From positions 1,488,001 to 1,552,000 of the forward strand of contig NZ_CP040330.1 in assembly GCF_005576615.1 (NCBI RefSeq): a stretch of 64,000 nucleotides of DNA, written 5' to 3'. The notes under the pieces are model-generated. The model ran no database searches, had not been told where the DNA came from, and saw nothing but the letters and a program-made list of their open reading frames with translations. The DNA is from Natrinema versiforme (GTDB taxonomy: Archaea > Halobacteriota > Halobacteria > Halobacteriales > Natrialbaceae). The position numbers were made by a program, and so were the translations under genes. Below are positions 8,278 to 15,997 of the stretch, piece after piece (the first letter of the stretch is position 1; every line of letters begins with the position of its first letter).

Positions 8278-9243
8278 ATGTCCCGCTCCGCGCTAGTCGG
8301 CAACGTAACCGCGATGTTAGAGGACGCGGGATTCATGGTCAGTGATCGGTGTGCGATCCGACCGAAGAGCTTCGATATCGCCGCGCGCTGTGGCGAGGAC
8401 CTGATCCTCGTCAAGATCCTCGCGAACATCGACGCGTTCAACGAGGCGACGGGCCAGGAGATGCGGCGACTGGGGACCTACCTCAACGCGACGCCGCTAG
8501 TCATCGGCCTGCGCAGTCGCGACGAGGATCTGAAACCCGATGTCGTCTACTTCCGACATGGCGTCCCCGTGTTCAGCCCCGATACGGCGTACAACCTGTT
8601 CATCGAAGAGGTTCCGCCGCTGATCTACGCCGCTCCCGGCGGCCTCTACGTCAACATCGACGGTGACCTGTTAGCCGACGAGCGAGAGGACCGCGACTGG
8701 AGTCTCGGCCAACTCGCCGGCGAACTCGGCGTCTCCCGACGGACCGTCTCGAAGTACGAGGACGGGATGAACGCCTCCGTCGAGGTCGCGATGGCGCTCG
8801 AGGAGATGTTCGAAGCGCCGCTGACGAGTCCCGTCGACGTACTCGAGGGGGCCGACGATGTCCACGAGAGCGAGGCAATGCCGGACGACCCCGAAGCGGA
8901 TCCGGACGACGAACAGGTCGTCGCCGTGCTCACGCGGGCCGGCTACAGCGTCCACCCGACGGCTCGGTCGCCGTTTACGGCCGTCAGCGAGGACGAAGAC
9001 GACAGCGAGATCGTCCTGACGGGTCACTCGAAGTTCACGAAGGCCGCGGAGAAACGCGCCCGGATCATGAGTTCGATCGGGCAGGTCACCCGCACGCGAT
9101 CCGTCTACGTCGTCGACCGCGCGAAACAGGAATCGGTCGACGGCACCGCGCTGGTCGAGCGCGACGAACTCGCGAAGTTCCGGAACGCCGACGACCTCCG
9201 GGATGTCATCCGGGAGCGCTCCGAGTACGAAGAAGCGGTCTGA
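8278..9243 (+). CDS. HTH (Cro/CI-type) transcriptional regulator with flanking duplicated alpha/beta domains
   Basis: 321 residues. The central region (about 130-185) is a Xre/Cro-CI helix-turn-helix: [21 protein letters not shown] is the recognition core. It belongs to the archaeal putative HTH regulator family with long N- and C-terminal arms. The N-terminal domain (residues 5-110, MLEDAGFMV...LILVKILAN...TPLVIGLRS) and the C-terminal domain (residues 225-300, VLTRAGYSV...EIVLTGHSK...SVYVVDRAK) look like two copies of one alpha/beta fold resembling a catalytically empty restriction-endonuclease/Mrr-like core. The middle linker (about 200-220) is very acidic. ATG 8278 is preferred over an upstream ATG at 8254 because the TATA box fits it. 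Its targets are unknown. Confidence 0.82.
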   Translation: MSRSALVGNVTAMLEDAGFMVSDRCAIRPKSFDIAARCGEDLILVKILANIDAFNEATGQEMRRLGTYLNATPLVIGLRSRDEDLKPDVVYFRHGVPVFSPDTAYNLFIEEVPPLIYAAPGGLYVNIDGDLLADEREDRDWSLGQLAGELGVSRRTVSKYEDGMNASVEVAMALEEMFEAPLTSPVDVLEGADDVHESEAMPDDPEADPDDEQVVAVLTRAGYSVHPTARSPFTAVSEDEDDSEIVLTGHSKFTKAAEKRARIMSSIGQVTRTRSVYVVDRAKQESVDGTALVERDELAKFRNADDLRDVIRERSEYEEAV

Positions 9244-9301
9244 AGCCCGATACGCGCTGTTCGGCTCGTTTTACAGTCGACGCCAAGCCACCGAGACGTC
9301 G

Positions 9302-9559
9302 TCACGCCGCGCCGGTGCCGTAGGTCTCCTCGAGATACTCGACGATATCGTCGCTTTCGGGCATGCCTTCGATGCCGTTCGCTTCGTCGACGATGACCGG
9401 GACGCCGGTCTGGCCGCTGACTTTTTCGACTTCCGTGCGCTCGTCGTGCGAGCGGGGGACTTCGATAACGTCGTAATCGACCTCGAGGTCGTCGAGTTTC
9501 GAGCGGACTTTGGCGCAGTACGGACAGCCGGGAAGCTCGTACATCGTGATGTCTGCCAT
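9302..9559 (-). CDS. Glutaredoxin-like protein
   Basis: An 85-residue thioredoxin-fold protein. The redox motif CPYC lies at residues 12-15 after ITMYELPG, followed by the TGVPVIVDE cis-proline segment and a DDIVEYLEETYG C-terminal helix, as in glutaredoxins and the N-terminal domain of glutathione S-transferases. It is complete for a glutaredoxin. Haloarchaea use gamma-glutamylcysteine rather than glutathione, so the physiological thiol partner is inferred. It lies convergent with the HTH gene and 137 bp downstream of the end of the permease gene on the same strand. Confidence 0.9.
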   Translation of the reverse strand: MADITMYELPGCPYCAKVRSKLDDLEVDYDVIEVPRSHDERTEVEKVSGQTGVPVIVDEANGIEGMPESDDIVEYLEETYGTGAA

Positions 9560-9695
9560 GCGGGGATATTGCCGCGGAAGACGTATCAGCCCACCGGTCG
9601 GCCGGGCGATTGCCGGAGCCGAGGCGGTCAGGACGCATTCGTCGTTCGGCGTCGGGGCGCGTATGATCGACGGAAAGGCGGACCAAACTGCTCCG

Positions 9696-11132
9696 TTAGA
9701 ACGAGAGCATTTCGGCGTCGACGGCGAAGAAGACGGCGAAGTAGAGGATGAACGCGACGGCGAGTGCCCACTGGCCGAGCGAGACGTCGTCGGCTTCGCC
9801 CATCGAGGCCTTGACGAGCGGGTAGCTCATGATCCCGGCGGCGAGCCCGTTCGAGATCGACGTGGTCATCGGCATGACCGTGATCGTCAGCCCGCCCGAA
9901 ATCGCCCACGCGGGGTGTTGCCAGTCGATGTCGGTGACGCCCTGTAGCATGATGATGCCGACGACGACCAGCGCGAGGTAGGACGCGTACTGCGGAATCG
10001 CGCTGATCAGCGGCACGAGAAGCAGGGACACCAAGAAGAGGAGGCCGACGACGAGCGCGGTGAATCCGGTCCGGCCGCCCTCCTCGACGCCAGTCGAGGA
10101 TTCGATGTAGGTCGTCACCGTCGAGGTCCCGATCATCGCCCCGACAGTGGTCCCGATCGCGTCGGCCATCAGCGGCTTCTCGATCTCGGGGAGGTCCCCG
10201 TTCTCGTCGAGGAAGCCCCCGATCTGGGAGACGCCGATGAGCGTCCCGGCCGTGTCGAAGAAGTCGACGAAGAAGAACGTGAAGACCACGAGCACGAAGA
10301 CGAGCGGATCGTCAGTGATCATCCCGAGCCCGTCGACGAAGCCGGCGACGAGCGGCGTGAAGTCGTACTGAACGTTCGCGATCAGACTCACAAGCCCCTC
10401 GTTGCTGACCTGCTCGTAGCTCCCCGGCGGCGTGAGCGTTCCCGGCGAGACGACGTCGAGGGCCGTCAGCAGCCAGCCGGCGACGGCGGTGGCGAGAATT
10501 CCGATGACGATCGAGCCCTGAATCCCGCGGGCGTGGAGGATGAGCATTAGCGCGAGTCCGACGACCGAGAGCGCGGCGACGGCGCTCGTCGCGACGTTGC
10601 CCATCGTCACGAGCGTGTCGGGGTCCGCGACGACGATCTGCATCTCCTGGAGTCCCAAGAAGAGCAGATAGACGCCGATACCGGCCCCGACGGCGAACTT
10701 GACGGGTTCCGGGAAGAGTTCGATGATGTACCGGCGCGCGCCGATCGCAGTCAGGACGATGAAGACGATCCCTTCGACGAAAACCGCCGCGAGCGCGACC
10801 TGCCACGGCACGCCGAGGCTGAGGACGACCGTGTACGCGAAAAAGGCGTTCAGTCCCATCCCCGGCGCGAGGCCGAACGGCCTGTTCGCCCAGAACGCCA
10901 TCACGAAGATCGCGACCGCCGACGAGAGAATCGTCGCGACGGTGATCATCTGCGTGACTTCGCCCGAACTGTAGCCCTCGAGCGCGATCGCCTCACCGAG
11001 GATCGCCGGATTGACGACGATGATGTAGGACATCGCCAAGAACGTCGTCAGCCCCGCGATCGATTCGGTCTCGAGGTCGGTATCGTGCTCGTCGAAGCCG
11101 AAGAACGCTGCGAGTGTCTCGATAGCCCCCAT
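9696..11132 (-). CDS. NCS2-family (AzgA-type) purine permease
   Basis: A 478-residue polytopic membrane protein with 12-14 hydrophobic segments. The N-terminal block ESIAGLTTFLAMSYIIVVNP, then APGMGLNAFF and the later FVDFFDTAGTLIGV, are characteristic of the AzgA/PbuG-like branch of the nucleobase-cation symporter-2 family, which imports adenine, guanine or hypoxanthine with protons. The chosen ATG 11132 excludes a 53-residue upstream in-frame extension that is not family-like. A perfect 12-bp palindrome overlaps the presumed transcription start, and a dyad shared with the purF upstream region lies about 65-82 bp upstream; both fit purine-responsive control. It is divergent from trkA. Confidence 0.9.
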   Translation of the reverse strand: MGAIETLAAFFGFDEHDTDLETESIAGLTTFLAMSYIIVVNPAILGEAIALEGYSSGEVTQMITVATILSSAVAIFVMAFWANRPFGLAPGMGLNAFFAYTVVLSLGVPWQVALAAVFVEGIVFIVLTAIGARRYIIELFPEPVKFAVGAGIGVYLLFLGLQEMQIVVADPDTLVTMGNVATSAVAALSVVGLALMLILHARGIQGSIVIGILATAVAGWLLTALDVVSPGTLTPPGSYEQVSNEGLVSLIANVQYDFTPLVAGFVDGLGMITDDPLVFVLVVFTFFFVDFFDTAGTLIGVSQIGGFLDENGDLPEIEKPLMADAIGTTVGAMIGTSTVTTYIESSTGVEEGGRTGFTALVVGLLFLVSLLLVPLISAIPQYASYLALVVVGIIMLQGVTDIDWQHPAWAISGGLTITVMPMTTSISNGLAAGIMSYPLVKASMGEADDVSLGQWALAVAFILYFAVFFAVDAEMLSF

Positions 11133-11137
11133 ATTGG

Positions 11138-11149
11138 ATGCTCGAGCAT
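11138..11149. promoter_or_regulatory. 12-bp palindrome at the purine permease start
   Basis: ATGCTCGAGCAT is a perfect palindrome 6 bp upstream of the permease ATG (11132, minus strand). With the minus-strand TATA-like GTTTAAC (about 11164-11170), it would cover the transcription start, a position where repressors act in archaea. Confidence 0.4.
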
Positions 11150-11196
11150 AACCACACCGGTTAGTTAAACGTTCTTGTCCGCATTGACGCGCTGTG

Positions 11197-11214
11197 TATA
11201 CACGCTTGTGGATA
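11197..11214. promoter_or_regulatory. Candidate purine operator upstream of the NCS2 permease
   Basis: Reads TATACACGCTTGTGGATA on the plus strand. It matches the purF upstream element at 24149-24166 at 15 of 18 positions (consensus TATACACGnnTGTGGnTA). It overlaps a perfect GTGTATACAC palindrome (11194-11203) and sits 65-82 bp upstream of the permease start, also about 100 bp upstream of trkA. Confidence 0.45.
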
Positions 11215-11314
11215 GAATAGTGAGTAGACCCGACGGCTCGCTCGCCGGTCGACTCGTGTCGGCAGGAGGTGACGGGACGAACGTATTTCACCCCCGAGCG
11301 CGTACCGTGGTACC

Positions 11315-11977
11315 ATGAGGTTTGTCATCGTGGGATACGGTCGGGTCGGCTCGCGGACGGCAACCATCCTCGCCGAGGAGGGACACGAGGTCGTCATCGT
11401 CGACAACGACGCCGACCGCATCGAACGCGCGAGCGACGAGGGGTTCGAGACGGTCCGGGGCGACGGGGCCGACGAAGACGTACTCGTCGACGCGGAGATC
11501 GGAACCGCCGACGCGATCGGTGCGTTCACGCCCGATCTCAACGCCAACTTCGCGGCGTGTATGGTCGGCACCCACCACGGCTGTCGGACCGTTCTGCGGA
11601 TCGACGAGGACTACCGCGAGGACATCTACGAGAAGTACGCCGAGGAGGTCGACGAGATCGTCTATCCCGAGCGGCTGGGCGCTGCGGGCGCGAAGACGGC
11701 CCTGCTCGGCGGCGACTTCAACGTCGTCGCCGATCTCGCTGCGAACCTCCAGTTGACCGTCCTCGAGATTCGGGAGGGGTCGCCGGCGGTCGGCAAGCGG
11801 ATGAGCGAACTCGAACTGCCCGAGTCCGCACGGATCTACGCCCACGGGCGCGCACGTGAGCCGCTGACGATCCCGCTGCCGGGCACCGAACTCGCGGTCG
11901 GCGACGAGGTCGCGGTCATCACCGAGACCGATCGCGCGTCCGCGGTTCGATCCGCGCTGTTGCCCGCAAGCGCCTGA
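11315..11977 (+). CDS. trkA: TrkA-type potassium uptake regulator (RCK)
   Basis: 220 residues with the full RCK layout: an N-terminal Rossmann domain with nucleotide motif VIVGYGRVGSRTA (residues 4-16) and acidic IVDND at the end of beta-2, then RCK_C from about residue 140 (LTVLEIREGSPAVGKRMSEL...GDEVAVIT). Such proteins bind NAD(H)/ATP and gate Trk/Ktr potassium channels on the cytoplasmic face, essential for a salt-in osmotic strategy. No membrane partner gene is adjacent, so its channel is encoded elsewhere. The length is typical of single-RCK archaeal TrkA. Confidence 0.92.
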   Translation: MRFVIVGYGRVGSRTATILAEEGHEVVIVDNDADRIERASDEGFETVRGDGADEDVLVDAEIGTADAIGAFTPDLNANFAACMVGTHHGCRTVLRIDEDYREDIYEKYAEEVDEIVYPERLGAAGAKTALLGGDFNVVADLAANLQLTVLEIREGSPAVGKRMSELELPESARIYAHGRAREPLTIPLPGTELAVGDEVAVITETDRASAVRSALLPASA

Positions 11978-12050
11978 CTGTGCTTTCGACTCGGTCTTGT
12001 CGCTGCGCTCGAGCGAAGCCACTGGCGCTTCCGAAAGGGTAGAAAACCGG

Positions 12051-12111
12051 GAGCAGGCGCGCTGACGGCTGGGATGGGGGGAGGGGTGGGGAGACCGCCG
12101 CGCGCCTGTTC
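12051..12111. terminator. G-quadruplex-capable hairpin between convergent trkA and methyltransferase genes
   Basis: Arms GAGCAGGCGCGC (12051-12062) and GCGCGCCTGTTC (12100-12111) pair over 12 bp with one G-T wobble. The 37-nt loop carries four plus-strand G-runs (12071-12073, 12076-12081, 12083-12086, 12088-12091) separated by 1-2 nt, a strong quadruplex motif. Its position downstream of two convergent genes suggests transcription termination or a roadblock. The remaining gap (11978-12200) shows nothing else. Confidence 0.5.
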
Positions 12112-12200
12112 CTTTCGTCACACCGGGAACTAATAAAACCGCGTCAGACGATCGACGGACGAGAGTCAGACATCGCCGCCGGCGCGCTCCAGAACGCGGT

Positions 12201-13310
12201 TCAGGTCCCGTCCTCGAGACGGAAGACGAGCACGTTCTGGTGGACCATCGAGGGGACAAAGGAGAACGGGTAGCCGTAGACGTGGAGGTCCTTCGTCGGA
12301 TCGTACCAGATCAGGTTCGCCGCGAGCGAGAGCGGTGCGGTCGACTCGATCGCCCGCGCGAGATCCGCCGAGAGGAACTCGTAGGACTGCTCGCGGTACA
12401 TGTCGCCGATGAAGACGACGACGTGGCCGTCCGGCGCGACGGCCTCGGTGAATCGGTCGAACTTCGCGGCCATGTCGTCGAGCCACGCTTCTTTCGTTTG
12501 ACGTTCGTCGGGCCCGTCGTCCGTCTCGAGACCGGCGTCGTCGGCGTCGGTGGCGGTACCAGCAGCACTATCGCCTTCGAGATCGCCACCGGCGGTCGCG
12601 GCCGCGGCCGCGCCGTCGAACGACCCCAACTTGCTCTCGCGGGTCTCGCGTTCGTTGCGCGTCTGCTCGAGTTCGTCCATGTGCCAGTAGGGGACGTCGG
12701 TCAGCAGGAGGTCGACGGAATCGTCGGGGACGTCCTCGATCAGGTCGGCGCAGTCCCCGTGTCGGAGTTCCTGTTCGGCCAGCGGCGGCTCGCCGCGGGC
12801 GCGGCGCTCGTCGTTTTCCTCCGCGAGGACTTCTCGGTAGATCTCGATCCACCGCTCGGTGCGCTCGAAGCCGATGGCCTCCCGGAGCCCGGTCCCCTCG
12901 TGTTCGCAGAAACTCGCGCCGAGCAAGGTCCCGCCGACGCCCGCGAAGGGGTCGAGGACGGTATCGCCGGCCTTGCTGAACCGGTCGATCAGGTCCGCAC
13001 AGAGCCGCGGCGGTTTCTGGCCGCCGTGTTCGCTGCGCAGGTCGTGTTGGACCGCGGGCGGGTAGCTCTCGGCGATCACGGACTTCGTGGCGTACTTCCA
13101 CTCCTTGCCCGTGAGGTCGTTGACCCGATTGCGCTCGTCGTAGACGCCGCGGCCCTCGACGTAGCGCTGGTGATCGGCCAACTCGTCGGTATCGATCACC
13201 TCGCCGTCCTCGACCGGGAGGGACTCCTCCCGCGCGCGGTTGGCGTCGAACGCGCCGTCCTCGTCCGTGAACAGGCGGCTCTGGCGGTGTCGATCCCCGT
13301 CGTCTGCCAT
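12201..13310 (-). CDS. DNA methyltransferase (N4-cytosine/N6-adenine type), apparently orphan
   Basis: 369 residues. AdoMet-binding motif I is DPFAGVGGTLLGA (from about Asp120), followed by ERTERWIEIY and the catalytic-loop position TDVPYW (Asp205). An acidic, low-complexity insert (about residues 215-270) precedes motifs leading to a FIGDMYR segment. The catalytic tetrad is normally D/N/S-PP-Y/F/W; here it reads D-V-P-Y. No restriction endonuclease gene is adjacent, so this looks like an orphan methyltransferase. One candidate is the haloarchaeal CTAG methyltransferase called Zim in Haloferax; that link is a guess from memory, although CTAG is strikingly rare in this window. ATG 13310 was chosen over a GTG at 13325. 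Confidence 0.78.
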   Translation of the reverse strand: MADDGDRHRQSRLFTDEDGAFDANRAREESLPVEDGEVIDTDELADHQRYVEGRGVYDERNRVNDLTGKEWKYATKSVIAESYPPAVQHDLRSEHGGQKPPRLCADLIDRFSKAGDTVLDPFAGVGGTLLGASFCEHEGTGLREAIGFERTERWIEIYREVLAEENDERRARGEPPLAEQELRHGDCADLIEDVPDDSVDLLLTDVPYWHMDELEQTRNERETRESKLGSFDGAAAAATAGGDLEGDSAAGTATDADDAGLETDDGPDERQTKEAWLDDMAAKFDRFTEAVAPDGHVVVFIGDMYREQSYEFLSADLARAIESTAPLSLAANLIWYDPTKDLHVYGYPFSFVPSMVHQNVLVFRLEDGT

Positions 13311-13421
13311 ACCTCGAGTGCTCACGGGAGTCGCTTAAACGCTTGTCTTCGTCCACCGCCGCTCGAGCCGGTGACGCGAGTGTTAGCGAGACCATTTGAA
13401 CGTCCCGGCCCTACCTCGGGT

Positions 13422-14555
13422 ATGAACATGCTCGTCGACGGCGAGTGGCGGACGGACGCGTACGAGTCGACCGGTGACGACGGCTCGTTCGAACGCCAGA
13501 CGACGCCGTTCCGCGACGAAATCCGCGATGAGCCGAACGCTCGATTCCGACCCGAGGCGGGTCGGTATCACCTGTACGTCTCGCTGGCCTGCCCGTGGGC
13601 GCATCGAACGCTCGTGACGCGAGCGCTGAAGGGCCTCGAGGACGCGATCTCGGTCTCGATCGTCGACCCCTACCGCGGCGAGGGCGGCTGGCAGTTTACC
13701 CCCGAAAAAGAGGGCTGTACACCCGATCACGTCCACGACGCGGATTTCCTCCGGGAGCTATACGTCCGCGCGGATCCGGACGCGACCTGCCGTGTGACGG
13801 TACCGGTACTCTGGGACACGCAGGAAGACACCATCGTCAACAACGAGTCCGAAGAGATCATGCGGATGCTCGACACTGAGTTCGACGACTACGCCGATCG
13901 AGACGTCGATCTCTACCCCGAGGGCTACCGCGACGACATCGACCGGATCATCGACGAGATTTACGACCCGATCAACAACGGCGTCTACCGCGCCGGCTTC
14001 GCCACGAAACAGGGCCCCTACGACGAGGCGGTCGACGACCTCTTCGCCGCGCTCAACCACTGGGACGAGGTGCTTGCCGACCAGCGGTATCTCGCGGGCG
14101 ATCGGCTCACCGAAGCCGACATCGCGATGTTCACGACGCTCGTCCGGTTCGATACCGTCTATCACACGCACTTCATGTGTAACGTCCAGTACATCCGGGA
14201 GTACGACAACCTCTGGCCGTACCTCCGGGATCTCTACCAGACGGGCGTTCCCGACCAGCGGGAGGGAACGGAACCGCGAGCGGGGAGCGGTGCGAGACGC
14301 GACCGCGGGGAGCGTCTCGACGGAGCGAACGGGGAGGAACGATCCGTGAGCGACGCGACCCGCGAGCACGGCGTCGCCGAGACGGTGAATATGGACCACA
14401 TCAAGGAACACTACTACACGACCCACCCCGACGTGAACCCCCACCGGATCGTCGCTCGCGGGCCGGACCTCGCGTTCGAGGCCCCCCACGACCGCGACGA
14501 CCTCCCGGGCGGCCCGCCGTCGGACCTCGTCGCAACGGCGAACGCCGACGACTAA
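13422..14555 (+). CDS. Glutathione S-transferase-like protein (glutathionyl-hydroquinone reductase / ECM4-YqjG family)
   Basis: 377 residues. Family blocks are clear: RYHLYVSLACPWAHRTL (catalytic Cys in the thioredoxin-fold domain, near residue 57), VPVLWDTQEDTIVNNESEEI (residues 125-145), the all-helical domain with LTEADIAMFTTLVRFD, and the ending NMDHIKEHYYTTHPDVNP. Family enzymes reduce glutathionyl-hydroquinones; in haloarchaea the thiol is probably gamma-glutamylcysteine (inference). Residues 277-318 (14250-14375) are a charged, low-complexity 42-codon stretch absent from the family core, flanked by Gly-Val codons on both sides, which looks like an in-frame insertion. ATG 13422 is where homology begins. 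Confidence 0.87.
   Translation: MNMLVDGEWRTDAYESTGDDGSFERQTTPFRDEIRDEPNARFRPEAGRYHLYVSLACPWAHRTLVTRALKGLEDAISVSIVDPYRGEGGWQFTPEKEGCTPDHVHDADFLRELYVRADPDATCRVTVPVLWDTQEDTIVNNESEEIMRMLDTEFDDYADRDVDLYPEGYRDDIDRIIDEIYDPINNGVYRAGFATKQGPYDEAVDDLFAALNHWDEVLADQRYLAGDRLTEADIAMFTTLVRFDTVYHTHFMCNVQYIREYDNLWPYLRDLYQTGVPDQREGTEPRAGSGARRDRGERLDGANGEERSVSDATREHGVAETVNMDHIKEHYYTTHPDVNPHRIVARGPDLAFEAPHDRDDLPGGPPSDLVATANADD
14250..14375 (+). repeat. Likely in-frame insertion inside the GST-like gene
   Basis: 126 nt encoding residues 277-318, rich in Arg, Glu, Gly and Ser, interrupting the conserved join between the helical domain and the terminal NMDHIKEHYY block. DNA words such as GGAGCGAACGGGGAGG and GAGCGACGCGACCCGCGAGC resemble the GAGCG-rich repeats often seen between haloarchaeal genes. 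Confidence 0.5.
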
Positions 14556-14619
14556 GCGAGAGTCGGACTCGAGCGAGCGATCGAAAGCGCGGCGAAAAAA
14601 CGAGAGACGGGACGACGGC

Positions 14620-14946
14620 TTACGATTCGGCGGCCGTCTGGTCGGCTTCGGCTTGGCCGACATCTTCGGCGTCGGTTTCGGTGTCCCCCTCGTCGGCGTC
14701 GACCGACTCGGTATCGGCTTCTTGCGTGTTTCTCGAGCCGTCGTGACCGGTCTCGCGCCGCCAGTTTTCGAAGCTGTGTTCGAACTCGTCTTCTGCCACG
14801 AACACCTTCCAGAGGATCCACGCCGGGACGAGCACCGGTATCATCGGAATCAGGACGATTACGAGTATCGCCGCCATGATGTAGCCGAACAGGGACATCT
14901 GGGTGTTCGGCCCGTAGCCCGACGACTCGGACACCTTGGTTGACAT
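14620..14946 (-). CDS. Small membrane protein with acidic tail
   Basis: 108 residues starting MSTKVSESSGYGPNTQMSLFG. One long hydrophobic stretch (about residues 20-48, IMAAILVIVLIPMIPVLVPAWILW) could cross the membrane once or form a tight hairpin. The rest, from about residue 55, is a highly acidic tail rich in Glu, Asp and Thr. I do not recognise a functional family; similar short proteins are common and uncharacterised in haloarchaea. ATG 14946 is preferred to upstream in-frame starts because the preceding 48 residues look non-coding. It is convergent with the GST-like gene. Confidence 0.6.
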   Translation of the reverse strand: MSTKVSESSGYGPNTQMSLFGYIMAAILVIVLIPMIPVLVPAWILWKVFVAEDEFEHSFENWRRETGHDGSRNTQEADTESVDADEGDTETDAEDVGQAEADQTAAES

Positions 14947-15158
14947 GTGCGGCGCTACGAACGTGTCGGTATTCCGTCTTTCGATTCGATGGGTCCTCGC
15001 GGGAACGAATTCGGCCGAGAAATCACTGATCCGTGACACGTCGACGGGCGTGATCTCGGGAGACGAGCGACGATCGATCGTTTCGAGCAACGGCCAGTGA
15101 TTCGCACTCCTGACGCCATCAAAACGGGAGTCCGTCGACTCGAGCCCGTTGGGCCCGC

Positions 15159-15935
15159 TCAGTCGTCGCTCAGAACCGCCTCGGAGTCGTCCTGCGGGCG
15201 GTAGCCGAGATCGAGCATGGTCTCGGTGAGCGAGAGGAAGCGCTCGGAGTTGTCGGAAACGCCGTGGGCGATCAGGGGCGAGTCATCGAGCGTCGTCGTC
15301 GCCGCCGCGTTGAGCACCCGTCGGCAGTCGCCGGGGCTGAGCCACATCGCGCGGGCGTAGCGCTCGCCCGCGGCGTCTCGCTCGTCGCAGATCTCCCGGA
15401 GTTCGTCGCGAGTGAGCAGCCAGCCGATCCGCAGGTTCACCACGTCGAACCCGTGTCGCTTGGCGTAGTACGACCCCATCGCCTCGCCGAAGACCTTCGT
15501 GACGCCGTAGTACGTGTCGGGGTTCGTCGGATCGCTCGGCCGGACGGCGTCGGGGCTGCCGCCGGTCGACTCCGGCCGGATCGCCGAGGCGGTGTTCGCC
15601 ATGTTGACCGCGTGGTTCGAACTCGCGAAGACCACCCGCTCGAGGTCGTTCTCCTCGGCGGCCTCGAAGGCGTTGTACACTCCCTCCACGTTCGGGCCGC
15701 TGACCTCGTCCCACTCGGCCCGCGGCGAGGGGTTGGCCGCGAGGTGGATCAACACGTCCTGGCCCTCGAGGGCGTCGATGAACTGCTCGCGGTCGGTGAT
15801 CTCGATGGGGTCTGCGTCCAAGTCCTCGGTCTCGCTGTGGGTGAACAGCGTCAGATCGTACTCGTCGTCCGGGAACGCGTCGATGGCCTCTCGGCCCACG
15901 TTACCCGCCGCACCGGTGATGGCGATATTCGTCAT
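15159..15935 (-). CDS. Extended SDR, NAD-dependent sugar dehydrogenase/epimerase (Azf / uronate dehydrogenase-like)
   Basis: 258 residues. N-terminal Rossmann motif ITGAAGNVG (residues 6-14), substrate-binding VFASSNHAVN (about residues 100-109), catalytic YYGVTK and the VNLRIGW segment. The SSNHAV motif and the small C-terminal domain (MWLSPGDCRRVL, then LIAHGVSDNSERFLSL) match the group containing haloarchaeal Azf (NAD-dependent glucose-6-phosphate dehydrogenase) and bacterial uronate dehydrogenase. The exact sugar substrate is not resolvable. An in-frame ATG at 15944 adds three residues; MTNIAITG is the better start. The gene downstream on the same strand (ending at 14620) is 212 bp away, so it is probably a single transcript. 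Confidence 0.85.
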   Translation of the reverse strand: MTNIAITGAAGNVGREAIDAFPDDEYDLTLFTHSETEDLDADPIEITDREQFIDALEGQDVLIHLAANPSPRAEWDEVSGPNVEGVYNAFEAAEENDLERVVFASSNHAVNMANTASAIRPESTGGSPDAVRPSDPTNPDTYYGVTKVFGEAMGSYYAKRHGFDVVNLRIGWLLTRDELREICDERDAAGERYARAMWLSPGDCRRVLNAAATTTLDDSPLIAHGVSDNSERFLSLTETMLDLGYRPQDDSEAVLSDD

Positions 15936-15997
15936 ACGGACCATACAGCAACGGTGTAGAAATAATTCGGGGCGGCGCGTTCCGGTCTGACGCCGGC

